Below, one piece after another: positions 45,127 through 55,614 of a DNA stretch of 64,000 nucleotides. Source of the DNA: Paratrimastix pyriformis (Eukaryota > Preaxostyla > Paratrimastigidae). Location: the NCBI GenBank assembly GCA_027972325.1, contig JAPMOS010000018.1:186001-250000 (forward strand). The letters are read 5' to 3'. A program made the position numbers and the translations under genes. Position 1 is the first letter of the stretch. Each line of letters starts with the position of its first letter. Below the pieces are notes generated by a model that saw only the letters and a program-made list of their open reading frames with translations, was not told the DNA's origin and searched no databases.

Positions 45127-48100
45127 GGAGGGGGACCCCGGGTGCAGCCGGGCCGGGGGCATCGTCGGGGTGGCCGGGAAGTCGGGCTTGATCACCTGCC
45201 AAGTGGCGACGACCCAGCAGCCAGAGCCGGTCGGGGCGATCAGAGGGGGCGCGCGCGGCGGGGATGGGCGTGGGCGGGTGGTGGTAGTGGTAGTAGTAGT
45301 GGTGGTAGTGGTAGTGGTAGTGGTAGTGGTAGTGGTGGTGGTGCGGACCTCGAGGGTGGCCGTGAGGTGCTCGTCGAGGAGCAGCATGGCGCCCTTGTTC
45401 TTGATGCCGCCGTAGTTGGTGGCCGAGAAGACGGTCAGCATCTTGTCCCCCGCGAACCGGAAGAAGCCCTCCTCGGCCACCTCGTGGCCCCGGACGACCA
45501 TCTTCAGCCCGTTCTTCTGCACGAACTTCTCCACCGCCAGCCGGTTGAACTCGTGCCCGCCCCCGCTGCCGCGCCCCCGCCCCCGCCCCCGCCCCGCCCC
45601 GCCCGCACCAGGAGGGAGAGCCGAATGCCGAACGCACATCAGCACGATGGTGGTGATGGCCAGCCACCTCGGCGCATCAGCGATGATGGGTGTGCGTGCG
45701 GACCGGGGGTTGGGCTTGTACTCGGCCGGGTCGTCCTCCCGGACGGCCGGGTCGGACCACATCATGTCGTACAGCAGCGGCTGCGAGTCGGCTGCACAGA
45801 CAGAGACAGACAGACAGAGGGACAGACAGACAGACAGACACGGACGGACGGACAGGCGGACAGGCAGACAGACCACGGACGGACGGACGGACAGGACCCG
45901 GGCAGCAGGACCCGTACCCATCCCATCAGCCCATCGGCCACCATCCCCGAGATGAGCACATGGCCACGGTCAGAGACACGTCCATGGGGGGTCATGGGCA
46001 GGGGCAAGGGGATCATGGCCATGGGGGGTCATGGGCAGGGGCAAGGGGAGCAGCGGGGGCGGCGGACCGTCGCCCTTGCATGGGCGCCTGATGACGTAGA
46101 TGCTCTTCAGGTCGAGCTGGGGCGAGAGGCCCCCGTGCACGCAGAAGACCTGGTGGCCCACCAGGGCGGCCGGGGCCATGTAGGTGAAGGCCCGGTTGAA
46201 GGCGCTCCAGACGTGCTCCCCGCCCGGCCCCCCGAAAAGCTCGTCGCCTGCCCGCAGCCCCCCGCGCAGCCCCCCGCGCAGCCAGCCCATCCATCGCATC
46301 GCATCATCGCATCACCCCATCGGCCGCCCAGGGGGCCCACCCGCCATCAGGGCGGGCCATTCACGATTCACGACGGGACACCACAGGGGGCGGGGCGGGC
46401 GGGGCGGGGCGCGGACACTCGGCCCTGAAGCCATACTCCATGTTGGTGGCCTCGGTCTCGTGGTTCCCTGCCCGCCCCCAATCCACCAGCCCCCCAGCCC
46501 GCAGCCCGCATGGGTCCACCAGACCACCCGTCAGCATCGGCGGCGCCAGCAACCACCCACGGGCGCGGGAGCATAGGAGGAGCGGGCGGGGTGGGCAGCG
46601 GGCAGCGGGCGGGGCGGGCAGCGGGCGGGGTGGGCAGCGGGCGGGGCGGGCAGCGGGCGGGGCGGGCAGCGGGCGGGGGGGCGGGGCGGACCGCGGAGGA
46701 GGTGGAAGCGGGACCGGTAGCGCACCTTGAGGGCGAACAGGAGGGTGATCACGGGCACCGAGTTTCGGCCCCGGTCCACGTAATCCCCTGCCCGCAGCCC
46801 ACACCGTGCCCGTAAGTGGGTGACGTCGTGAGGCCGTGCCCATGCGGATTGGCGATACGTGGGGCGACCATGGCGGGGCGGGGCCGGAAGGGGGGGCTGG
46901 CGGACCGAGGAAGCAGTACTGGCAGACGTCGGTGACGGGGTTGCCGCAGAGGGAGAAGAACTTGCGCAGGTCTTGCATCTGGCCGTGGATGTCGCCGAAG
47001 ATCTTGACGGGCAGGTCCACCTGCAGCAGGCTCGGCTCGTTGCTGAAGATGGCCGTCGCCAGGGCAATCAGCTGCCGCCGGGCACACCGACCCGCCACCG
47101 ACGAGCCATCCGACCCATCCCATGACCGTGACCCATCCATGAGCCATCCGACCCATCCTGTGAACCATGATCTGTGACCCACCATGACCCATGAGCCGTG
47201 ACGCAGGCCGGGGGGAAGGGGGGTCTCTTGGGTGGGGCGGCAGACCCTGTCCAGCTCGGGGATGGTGGGGCAGTAGGACTCCCACGAGGCGGCCAGGTAG
47301 TTGTTGATCATCCGGTCGAGCATGGCCTCCTCGTCGGGTTGCAGGGGCGCTGCAGACAACGCCGCCACCCAGAGGAAGAGGAAGAGGAAGAGGAGGCCCC
47401 GTCAGCACAATACGCCAGGGGCCAGGGGCCAGGGGCCAGGGGCCAGGGCGGGCGGGCGGGCGGGCGGGCGGGCGGGCGGGCGGGCGGGCGGGCGGGCGGG
47501 CGGGCGGTGCGGACCCACGCTGGGCGGCGGAGCGGGAAGGGACGCCGGGTCGGGGACGGCGTCCTCGGGGCCTGGGACGATCCGCTGGAAGGCCTGCGGG
47601 AAGGCCGTCGGGGTGGCGTTGAGGATGTGGGTCTCGCCCGGCCCGTGCAGCCGCACGTGGATGGGCAGCTCGTTGGTGCGGTGGTAGGCCTGCACGCCCA
47701 CCCGCCCACCGGCCAACCCGCCCACCGGCCAACCCGCCCACCGGCCAACCCGCCCACCGGCCAACCCGCCCACCGGCCAACCCGCCACCGGCCAACCCCG
47801 CCACGACGCCCGAGATGAGACCCCACCGTGAGCCAAGGGCAGCATGGGCGGCGGCGCGGGGCGGCGGGGCGATGGGGACGGCGTTTGGCGGCGGGTGTGG
47901 GTGTGGGTGTGGGTGTGGGTGTGGGTGTGGGTGTGGGTGTGGGTGGGTGTGGGGGCGGCAGGGACGGGGCCGGGGGCCGGACGGTTGCGGTGAAGCCGCT
48001 GGTGCGGAGGGCGCGGAGGCGCTCGCCGGGGGGCTCGTTGGCCTTCTCGACGACGTAGGTCAGGGCCGAGGGGTCCCCCGAGCCCGACGAGAAGGCCCCC

Positions 48101-48538
48101 GCGGGGTGCTGGTGCAGCTCCTCCCCGGCCGCCTCCACGGGCGAGTCCACCAGCTGCAGGCCCGCCTTCCACAGGCCCGTGCAGGTCCGGTAGCCTGGAG
48201 GGGGTGCCGGTGGGGGTTGCGGTTGGTCATCGGGGGACCGCGCGGGGCGGGGCAGGGCAGGGCGGGCAAGTGGGCCCAAGGGGGCGGGCGGGCGGGCGGG
48301 TTGGCCGACGGACCCGACCAGCCGCCGAAGACCCAGAGGTTGTCGTCGACCAGGGAGGCCTTGTGGAAGCTGCGCGGGCACGGGTAGCTGCCCATCATGT
48401 CCGCCCGGCTCCACCGGCGCGTCCCTGCGGCCCCAGCCATCGGCACATCACGTGCCACCCCGCCCCGGCCAACGGAGGAGAAGACGCCATCAGCCACGGC
48501 TCGCGCCCATCGCAGAGGCGCCGCCAGAGGGGCCTGCA

Positions 48539-48578
<40 letters not shown>

Positions 48579-50002
48579 CGGGGAGGCGGCGGACGGACGG
48601 CCGTCGAAGACGAAGCCCAGGTTGCAGTAGTCGTAGTTCTCGTTGCAGCCGCCCCACATCAGGATGGCCGACCCGTCGGGGCCGACCAGGGTCATCGAGT
48701 GGCCCAGCCGGGGGCCCGGGTGCGGGCCCTCCATCTCAAGCTGCATCCACTGCTCCGACCCTGCCCGCCCCAACCCGGCCGCCCAGGTCCCCGCCATGCG
48801 CCATCCGACCCGGCCAACGACCGACCGCCCCAATCCGACAATGAGCCCACGACCGACCGCCCCAACCCGACAATGAGCCTACCGCCCCAAGCCAACGACC
48901 GACCGCCCCGATGAGCCAACGACTCCGAACGCACGACCAGCAAGCACATGAACGCAGGCCCAGAGCAGTCCCTTCATCACCATCCTTGCACGTGCCGCCC
49001 GAAGGTGTGTGTGTGGGGGGGGGGGGGGGGGGGGGGGGGGACGGACGCTGGTCGAACATCCACAGGTCGGGGTGCACCTGGGTCAGGCCGCGCCCCCCGT
49101 GGACCAGCACGCAGCCCGAGTTGTCTGTCATGCAGCCGTGGAAGACCCGGGGCGCGGGGGCGGGTGGCGAGCCTGCGGGCGGGGGCGCGCTGCTGCTGTT
49201 GGGCGGGCCGACCCGCATCCAGCGCTGGGTCTCCATGTCCAGGATATGCGTGTCCCCGTACAGGTCCCCGTTGGCCCCCTGGCCGCCGAAGATCAGCCTG
49301 CAAAGGGGCAAGGAAACTGCCAAGTGAGCAAAGCAATCCGGGGATGGGGATGGGAAGGGGATGATGGGGATGTCCATCCCGGAGGGGGCGTCCTGTGGGC
49401 GGAAGCGGCGGACATCTTCTCGTTGCCGATGTTGGCGGCCGAGTGGCCGCGGCGCGTTGGGGGCAGAGTCCCGGTGCACTCCATCTGGATGGGCGTGAGG
49501 TTCTCGTCGTCCTCGTATTGGTAAATCAGCACGTCGTTGACTGGCGGCAGTGGCGGAGGCAACACCGGGTCACGGAAAACTCAGGCACAAATCTACAGAC
49601 AATAGCGTTCGCGGTTGCGCCCGCCGAAAAGAGTGATCTTATCCTTGCCGAAGAGGAGAGCACTGTGATCGCCACGAGATTGCATGCCAATCGCGTGTGC
49701 GGGAGAAAGAGGGCCCCCAACAGGTCTCGTCCAAGTGTTAGTAACAGTGTTGTATGCACAAATGTCTGACGATGAAATGGAGGCGGAGTAGCAAAAGAAC
49801 AGATGAGGAAAAACGAATGCTCGTCATTCATGTCGGGGAAAAGACCTTTGTAAAAAATGCGATCGTTATCCTTACCCGACTCTCCGAAGAGATAGAAGAT
49901 TGTGTGATCAACAGTCACACTGGCGTGTGACATCCGAGGCATCGCTTGAGGCCCTTGAGACTTAACCTCGGTAAAATTCAAAACAATTTTCCTTGAACTC
50001 AT
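44576..50002 (-). CDS. kelch-repeat PP1-type protein phosphatase (PPKL), copy 2
   Basis: Inverted paralogue of the gene at 15734-19145, with the same domain order and largely the same intron positions but longer satellite-filled introns. N-terminus [19 protein letters not shown], kelch pieces [55 protein letters not shown] and [18 protein letters not shown]. Phosphatase motifs [29 protein letters not shown] and SATNYGG; end PTFSFGSRK. No frame problem is seen in the part matching copy 1 exon 4 ([19 protein letters not shown]). Exons encoding [13 protein letters not shown]...CFLG and FNRLAVEKF...TATLE are nearly nucleotide-identical to copy 1, while the kelch half is clearly diverged. Introns hold poly-C tracts (48541-48578 and 49018-49040 on the plus strand as G), CAGA units (about 45796-45845) and a CCACTA-type array (45277-45342). 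Exons were not all delimited. Confidence 0.88.
48541..48578. repeat. 38-base poly-G (coding-strand poly-C)
   Basis: Longest homopolymer of the window, inside a PPKL copy 2 intron whose 5' site reads GTCCGT. The length may be unstable or imprecisely assembled. Confidence 0.9.
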
Positions 50003-50552
50003 CTATAATTACGCAATATTTCCAAAAATGGTGTGGACGGAGCAACAAGGTGATCCAAACCGCAAAGGGCGCAGAGGGGAGAGCCAGCAACACCGCGGGG
50101 ATTGAAATTGATTCCGTAGGTTTGGAAATCATTTTTGGGGCAATCGTGTTGAGCTCACCTGACATCGGATTATTGTCCCCGAGCGTCCGGTTTCAAAAAC
50201 GCAACCAACGGATAATTTTCCCGGATCCAGAATTCCGGACCCACGAAATACTGCCCGGTGAAACACAGATAGCGCCAACCCGTGGTGAAACACAGATAGC
50301 GCCAGCCCGTGGTGACTCTAACTCAGCCTCGTAACACTGGAGACACTGACCCTCATTTGAGGAGGATATTGTACAGTGTATGCTGGTCGTCAGACACGAG
50401 GGAATGGTCCATTCAATCGCATTTGAGGGGGTCCACCTGCGTAATAAATTCAGCATGGAAGCTGATGAACAGAAATATACAGGCAAAATGGAGAAGGAGA
50501 GAGGAGAGAGAGGAAATCGGCAGAATACGAGAGAAAGGTTCTGGCGACGAGC
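50003..50552. other. spacer between LAMTOR2 and PPKL copy 2
   Basis: 550 bp upstream of PPKL copy 2 and downstream of LAMTOR2 (both minus). It holds two full units plus a partial third of a 27-bp tandem repeat at 50257-50315. A minus-strand open frame (50193-50486) is not convincing as a gene. The promoter of PPKL copy 2 should lie here. Confidence 0.5.
50257..50315 (+). repeat. 27-bp tandem repeat
   Basis: Two units starting GGTGAAACACAGATAGCGCC (one base apart in the remainder) and the beginning of a third, about 250 bp upstream of the PPKL copy 2 ATG. Confidence 0.9.
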
Positions 50553-51057
50553 TCACGACTCACTAAAAATCCTCTGGATCGGCTGAAGTGCCGTGACAAG
50601 GGCATCAGCCTGGAGAGGAAACGAAACAGTAACGCTGGAAAAGAATGGAGCGAGAATGACCTTGGCTTTGAGCATGCCACCGGCAACACTTCGGTCGGCC
50701 CGAAGACAAAGTATCGTCTTTGAAACTCTCGCGAGGTACAGCGTACCACCCTAGTGAAGAAAAGTCTGGCGAAAAACTGAGACGCAGTACGGGCATCACA
50801 ATCCACGATGAGATTTTGCATTTCGGGCCCGGCGGAGGTTTCGTACGCTAGCCAAATATCTGCAGCAATGCCGCCCAGGACAGCGTCCTGCTCATCAGGA
50901 CCGGATGATGCGAGGAGAGATCCCTCAGAAGTGACCAAGCTACCCCGTCAATCTTCGATCAATTTTGGAGGGAGCTGTTCCTTGCAGACATGGCTGCGGT
51001 GATTCCATTGGTCTTCACCTGCCGGAGGAGGTCAGGCAGGACAGCGCCCGAAAGCAT
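50553..51057 (-). CDS. LAMTOR2: Ragulator subunit LAMTOR2 (p14, roadblock/LC7 fold)
   Basis: Scaffold subunit of the Ragulator complex that tethers Rag GTPases and mTORC1 signalling to late endosomes/lysosomes. Exons complement(50553-50609, 50661-50750, 50795-50939, 50990-51057), 119 aa against 125 in human. LVTSEGSLLASSG, GGIAADIWLAYE, IVDCD-GGTLYLARVSKTILCL and GGMLKAKADALV follow human p14 block for block. Intron 1 starts GTCTGC. Intron 2 can keep frame and alignment only if it starts GC (GCCCGT...CTAG), a GC-AG intron. Intron 3 starts GTCATT. Divergent from the CHAT-SH2 gene. Confidence 0.92.
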
Positions 51058-51194
51058 AGTTTGATGATCCCGAGCGGATAGAAACTAACACTGCGCCTGT
51101 CAACTGAGCTCGCTCATCTGTACTCCTGGAGGAACAGCTAATTAATGTTCTTGGCATCTTCGCCAACCCAGTTGGAACGCCCAATTTGCGGCTC
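51058..51194. promoter_or_regulatory. divergent promoter LAMTOR2/CHAT-SH2
   Basis: 137 bp between the LAMTOR2 start and the first in-frame ATG of the CHAT-SH2 gene. An open frame continuing upstream of that ATG (INVLGIFANPVGTPNLRL) looks like a genuine first strand of the CHAT domain, so an unrecognised upstream exon may exist. Confidence 0.45.
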
Positions 51195-53286
51195 ATGGGC
51201 GAACAACGGGCCGTCATGGAGATCATCGAACAACAGGGTGTTGGCAAACTTCGGCTCGATTCATTGCCTGCCTGCACGATCGATACCCTCCGATCTCACT
51301 TGTTGGCCAAGCGTTACAAAGTGATCCATTTTTCAGGCCATGCCACCCGAGGTGGGCTCCAATTTGAAGATGCCGCTGGGCAGCTCCATTGCCCCAACCC
51401 CGTCGCCCTCGCGGACTATCTTGGCCGTTTCTCGCCGCCCCTTGAGTGTATCGTTTTGAATGCCTGCAACACCCTGGAACAGGGTAAGCTGCTGTCGCAC
51501 TACGTGCCTTTTGTCGTTGCCATGAATGATCGCATCACCAACGGGGCCGCCATGACATTCATCCGGGCGTTTTATCATGCCATTGCTCGCGGGTACAATA
51601 GTAGATTCGCTTTTGACGAAGGACGGCTCGCCATCTGCATGGCCAACATCACCGGAGCCAACGTGCCCCAGCTGCTGGTGGGTGGGGAGGAATGCCTCAC
51701 CGGCACGTCTTGCGACCCGACCCCGAACGAGAAGAGGCCTGCCCCATGCGACCCCCCGAGCGGAGAGTCTTCGGTGCCCTCGGCACCCGCATCATCGAAC
51801 GCCATGCCGGCAGACGGAATGGAGACCCCGGGCAGCACCAGTCAGGTGGCCCTCCCCCCGTCTCCCTCGCCCGCCTCAGCCTCGGCGCCCCCGTCGGCCC
51901 CAGCGGGGAACCCCTTCTCGGCACAAGCGGGGAACTCCTTCTCCGCCCTCGCGACCCCGGAGAAGACCCCCGCCGGCCGCTGCGCCGGTCCCTCTCCGGC
52001 CCCTCCCTCCTCCTGCTCCTCCCCCGTGTGCGGGTCCTCCGCGGAGCCTCGGCTCTCGACACCCCCGGTGAGCGCCCTCGGGCGGGTCAGCATCTACGGC
52101 CGCGTTCACACCAGCAGCGCCAGCAGCGCCTCCGGGAATTCCTTCGGCTGCGCGACCCCACCGCCCGCAGCTGCCATGAACAACAACGACTCGCCCCAGC
52201 CCACGCCCCCTCCCGCCCCACCGGCGGCCTCGCCCTCTTCCCGATCGCCGCCACGCCCCATGGCGCAGCTGTCCGAGATCGAGGCTGTGAGGACCGTCCT
52301 GGAAGCGACCCTCGGCGCGCGCTGCCCCGAGGCGGTCCGCTGCTGGATGGAGTGCACCCTGGAGGGGCTCAGCCGCCCCGTTGCCCTGCCCGACAGGCCG
52401 GAGGGCGTTCAGGATTGCCCCTGCGTCCGTCCCTCCCCTTCCCTTCTGCCTCCGGTCGCATCGGTCACCCGCTCGGTTCTCCGTCCCGGCCCGACAGGTG
52501 GGGATCCCCTTCGACCGGCTCGTGGAGCATCTTGCCACCCGTGTTCCTCACCTTTGCCGGTGCCCCTCCAGCAGTCGCTACCTGCGGCCCTTCCTCTGTC
52601 TGTTGGCGTGCCCCCGTCAGCGGATTGGATTGCTCATGAGTCGCCCACTTGTGATCGGGGGGCAGTGCGGGAGCCCAACTGCGAGGCTGTACCCCTGGCC
52701 GACTGGATCTTCTTCTGCAGGTGGGTCCGCTCGCTGCCCGAATGCGTCCATCGAGCCCGCCGTCTGCTCGTGCGACCGTCTGCAGGCCTTTTCCCGCATA
52801 TCTCGCGTGGGCTTACGTGGCCGATAGGTGGTTTCACGGCTGGGTCACCCGCCAGAGGGTTTTAACCCTGCTGGAACATGCCGAGACGGGCGCGTATCTC
52901 GTCCGCTTCAGCTCCCTCCCGGTCCGCTGCTGTGAGTTCCGTCCCGTCCGAGCTCACGGTTCCTCAGGGACAGTTCGCGCTCGATTTTGTGTCCCCCCAG
53001 CGAACAATCCTTCACTTACATGATATGGAGTTTTTGGCTCATGGACCCGGTTTTCGGCGAGGGACGAGGCATTTCTCTGGAATCCTCGAAGCAGTGAAAT
53101 CGATAGGCCTCATTTCCCTTCCCCTCCCAGGTCTGATTCCTCCATTTCTTCATGTCGGTCAACCTTTTTTTCGTCCTAGGGTCCCCATTCACCTCTTTCC
53201 ATGACGAACTTTGTGATCCATGTCCAAGCGACCATGAAGACGAAATAATCTACGCGAACTGGGACGACGAGAAGGAGAAAAAATAA
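51195..53286 (+). CDS. CHAT-domain protease-like protein fused to an SH2 domain
   Basis: N-terminal CHAT (caspase-HetF-like) domain: upstream strand NVLGIFANPVGTPNLRL, catalytic His in VIHFSGHATRGGL, catalytic Cys in CIVLNACNTLEQG, then AFYHAIARGY. A Pro/Ser/Ala-rich GC-rich region of about 180 residues and a helical stretch (EAVRTVLEATL...VRCWMECTLEGL; VGIPFDRLVEHL; PLADWIFFC) lead into an SH2 domain: WFHGWVTRQRVLTLLEHAET, AYLVRFSSLP with the phosphotyrosine-binding Arg intact, GQFALDFVS, GILEAVKSIGL. It ends in an acidic tail with IIYANWDDEKEKK. SH2 exons: to 52921, 52968-53130, 53181 to about 53286; 5' sites GTCCGC and GTCTGA. Middle exons (52380-52750) are not fully resolved, and the start may be upstream. 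GC is highest in the middle. Likely a phosphotyrosine-recruited cysteine protease (inference). Confidence 0.78.
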
Positions 53287-53405
53287 AAGAGACAGCGCAG
53301 GGCAAGCCCGAAGCCGAAACTCCTTGTTTTTGACTCAGACTGTTATGTAACTTAGCGCATCTATCCCGGGCTTTTCAGGCCCTTTTTTTGAAAATTTCTG
53401 AGGGA

Positions 53406-54267
53406 ATGTCAGACGCCCCTGCGACCCCCGCCGAACAAACTCCTATGCAGGTCCCTGCAAACCCAAATGAACCTCTTGCTCCAGCGGCAGCTCCAGCCCC
53501 TGAGGCCCCTGCCGTCAGCACGACTGCTCCGACCATGACAGATGCCGAGCGTCTCGAACGGCGCCGTCTCCGTTTTGGCCTTCCAGAAAAGAAGGCCGCC
53601 GAGCCTGAGGTTCCTCGGAAGAAGGCACGCCAAGAGGAGCCGCTGCCCAAGGCATCCCAACCGAGCCCTCGGTTCGGGGACAATCGGACGGGCCGTCAAC
53701 TCACCCCAGAGAAGATTGCCGAGGTCTTTTGGCAAAAGGCTCGACTGTATCAAACGTTTTTCGTTCGCTCTAGGTCGAGCGGACAATCGATTCCAAAAAG
53801 AAGCGCGCAGAGCGCTTCGGAATGCCCCTCCAATTGACCGATCTCGAGGAGCGAGTCCGTGTACGTTCTGGCTTGCTCTCTAAATACCACCCCCCCCCCC
53901 CCCCCCCCCCCCCCAGGTGACCCGCATGAAGCGGTTTGCTCCTGCCGAGGCCGCAACTTCAATTCCTTCCAGTGTCACTGCGCCTAACCCGGCACCCGAA
54001 GCCGCCCCCGCTGCCGCTGAGACCCCCGCCCAGGCAGCGACTGTCGCCCAGGCAGTTGTCGCCGCAGGCACTCCTGCCGAGGGGGAGGAGGTGGCCGAAG
54101 GGGAAGAAGAGGTGGCCGAGGGTGAGGCCGAGGGTGAGGCCGAGGGTGAGGCCGAAGGCGTGGCCGAGGGTGAGGCCGAGGGCGAGGGCGAGGGCGAGGC
54201 TGAAGGTGCGGTCGAAGGCGCGGAGGGCGAGGAAGCAGCCGAGGAGCAGACTGGTGCCACCGCGTAA
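53406..54267 (+). CDS. MOS11/SARNP(Tho1)-like RNA-export factor
   Basis: Exons 53406-53723, 53774-53860, 53917-54267, 251 aa. It carries the repeated motif of the Tho1/MOS11 C-terminal family: ERLERRRLRFGLP, KKKRAERFGMPLQLTD and RVTRMKRFAP. Plant MOS11 has a comparable pair of RAERFG motifs and also lacks a SAP domain. Expected role: nuclear protein associated with the TREX/UAP56 mRNA export machinery. The N-terminal region is Ala/Pro-rich; the C-terminal region is a striking acidic EGEAEGEAEG array. Intron 1 (50 nt) starts GTCTTT; intron 2 starts GTACGT, the only classical-looking 5' site in the window, and has a poly-C tract of about 25 before its AG. Confidence 0.75.
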
Positions 54268-54695
54268 TGGTCGGCTCGGTGGGGTTGGGTGAGGGCGGGG
54301 GACCGAAGACCCTGCGGGACGGCGGAACAGATCGGAACAGTGTACAACTGGCCCGTGTACATTGGGCACAGGTGTTTACATCTGCTCACCGAGAGGAACT
54401 TCACGGGGGGGCTCTTCGTGAGTCCATTTTCCACAACCAATGAAAACGAAATGCGGCTTGCTGGTGGCCGGGCCTCGCGCAGGAGAGGCAGAGCCTGGGT
54501 TGGTCTGTCTGCATGACGTGGGGTCCCTCGCCTACCCCCAGGCGGGGGCGTTTGGAGGGCCACCGGCCACACACAAAGAGGGGGAACACGGAGTCGCGAT
54601 CGAGTTGCCTCACTCTTGTTCGTCGCCGGTCGCATCGAGGGAGTGCAGCTCCGGGTTGGCTTCGAGAAAACCTGGTTGAACGAAGGAAAGTCTCG
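54268..54695. other. convergent intergenic spacer
   Basis: 428 bp between the MOS11-like gene (+) and the Rab-like gene (-); mixed composition, no gene or repeat seen. Confidence 0.5.
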
Positions 54696-55560
54696 TCAGC
54701 ACGCCTTGAGCTGGGCACACAGACGGGCACCAAGGTACGCTGTGAGCTCGGAGATGCCCTCGCCGGTTCTGGCCGAGGTTACGAAGAAGGGCGCCCCCTT
54801 CAAGGCCTCACGAAGCCTGCCGGGCACCGCCCCGACGGGTCCTGCAGGTGAAGAGGCGAGCGTAACACGGGCCGCGAGCGGACCTGGCGATACTCTCGGG
54901 GGGTACCGTCCTCTCCAGGTCTGCCTTGCAACCCACACAAACGACGAAGGGGATCGGGTCCGGATCGGGTCCGAGGCACCGCGTCATGTCCTCGTACCAA
55001 ATGCGGGCCTGCTCCACCGAGGCGGAGTTGCTCAGGTCAAAACACACGAATGCGACTGTGGAAAGGGATAAGTGGTGCCAGTGGTGTCAATGGCTCGAGA
55101 AGGACTGACCATGCGACCTTCGGTAGTACATGGGAGGCAGCGTCCGGAACCGTTCCCGACCTGCTGTGTCCTGGGCGAAAATGAGATGCCGCAAACCACA
55201 AGAGTGTTCCCAAACCCAAAATTGGAGATTAACGGTTGAAAACCCCACGGTGAGCTTCTTCACCGTAAATGCAGCGCCGATTGTGCACTCGTCGGCCGAG
55301 AACCGATTTCGTGTCATGGAGACCTGAAGGGATGATTTGCCAGCATCGGCCCCGCCGATTAAAATAATCTTGGCATTATAATTCGGCTGTTTCTTACGGC
55401 GTGGCGGCTCGATGCTGGACGATAGCGCTGCGGGGGGAGGAGGTGGCCGGGCTGGGTGGTCATTGTTCTTATGCTTCCAAAATGTGTGAAGGAGCGTTGT
55501 ACCCACGCCCAATGTCCACCAAAAGAGAACTTCTCCAAAGCAGGAGGCCAAAATTTTCAT
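54696..55560 (-). CDS. divergent Rab-family small GTPase
   Basis: Exons complement(54696-54816, 54884-55055, 55110-55170, 55216-55560), 232 aa. P-loop GGADAGKSS, switch I with CTIGAAFTVKKL (Rab-type TIGAAF), G3 WDTAGRERFRTLP across intron 1, VAFVCFDLSNSAS, G4 VGCKADL where NKxD has Cys in place of Asn, G5 VTSARTGEG. The C-terminus QLKAC has a single terminal Cys available for prenylation. The N-terminal extension of about 65 residues contains a hydrophobic stretch (EVLFWWTLGVGTTLL) and a Pro run, unusual for a Rab. Introns start GTTTGG, GTCAGT, GTCCGC. Exon lengths are consistent with ATG 55560, which lies 10 bp from the left inverted repeat at 55571, so the native 5' flank may have been displaced. 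Confidence 0.82.
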
Positions 55561-55570
55561 CCGGCGAAAC

Positions 55571-55614
55571 TAACGTGGGTGCCCCAAACCCGGAAATAGG
55601 CCCCAAACCCGTTA
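55571..55614 (+). repeat. 44-bp inverted repeat, left copy
   Basis: Starts TAACGTGGGTGCCCC and ends CCCAAACCCGTTA; an exact reverse complement occurs at 59242-59285. Internally it contains GCCCCAAACCCG twice and begins and ends with TAACG/CGTTA. Confidence 0.95.

Noticed and set aside
50193-50486. 97-codon minus-strand ORF in the PPKL copy 2 upstream region
   Set aside because: No recognisable family and it includes the tandem repeat; may be leader sequence.
53959-54635. Minus-strand ORFs opposite the MOS11-like tail
   Set aside because: Repeats such as GLTLGLTLG are antisense readings of the EGEAEG array.
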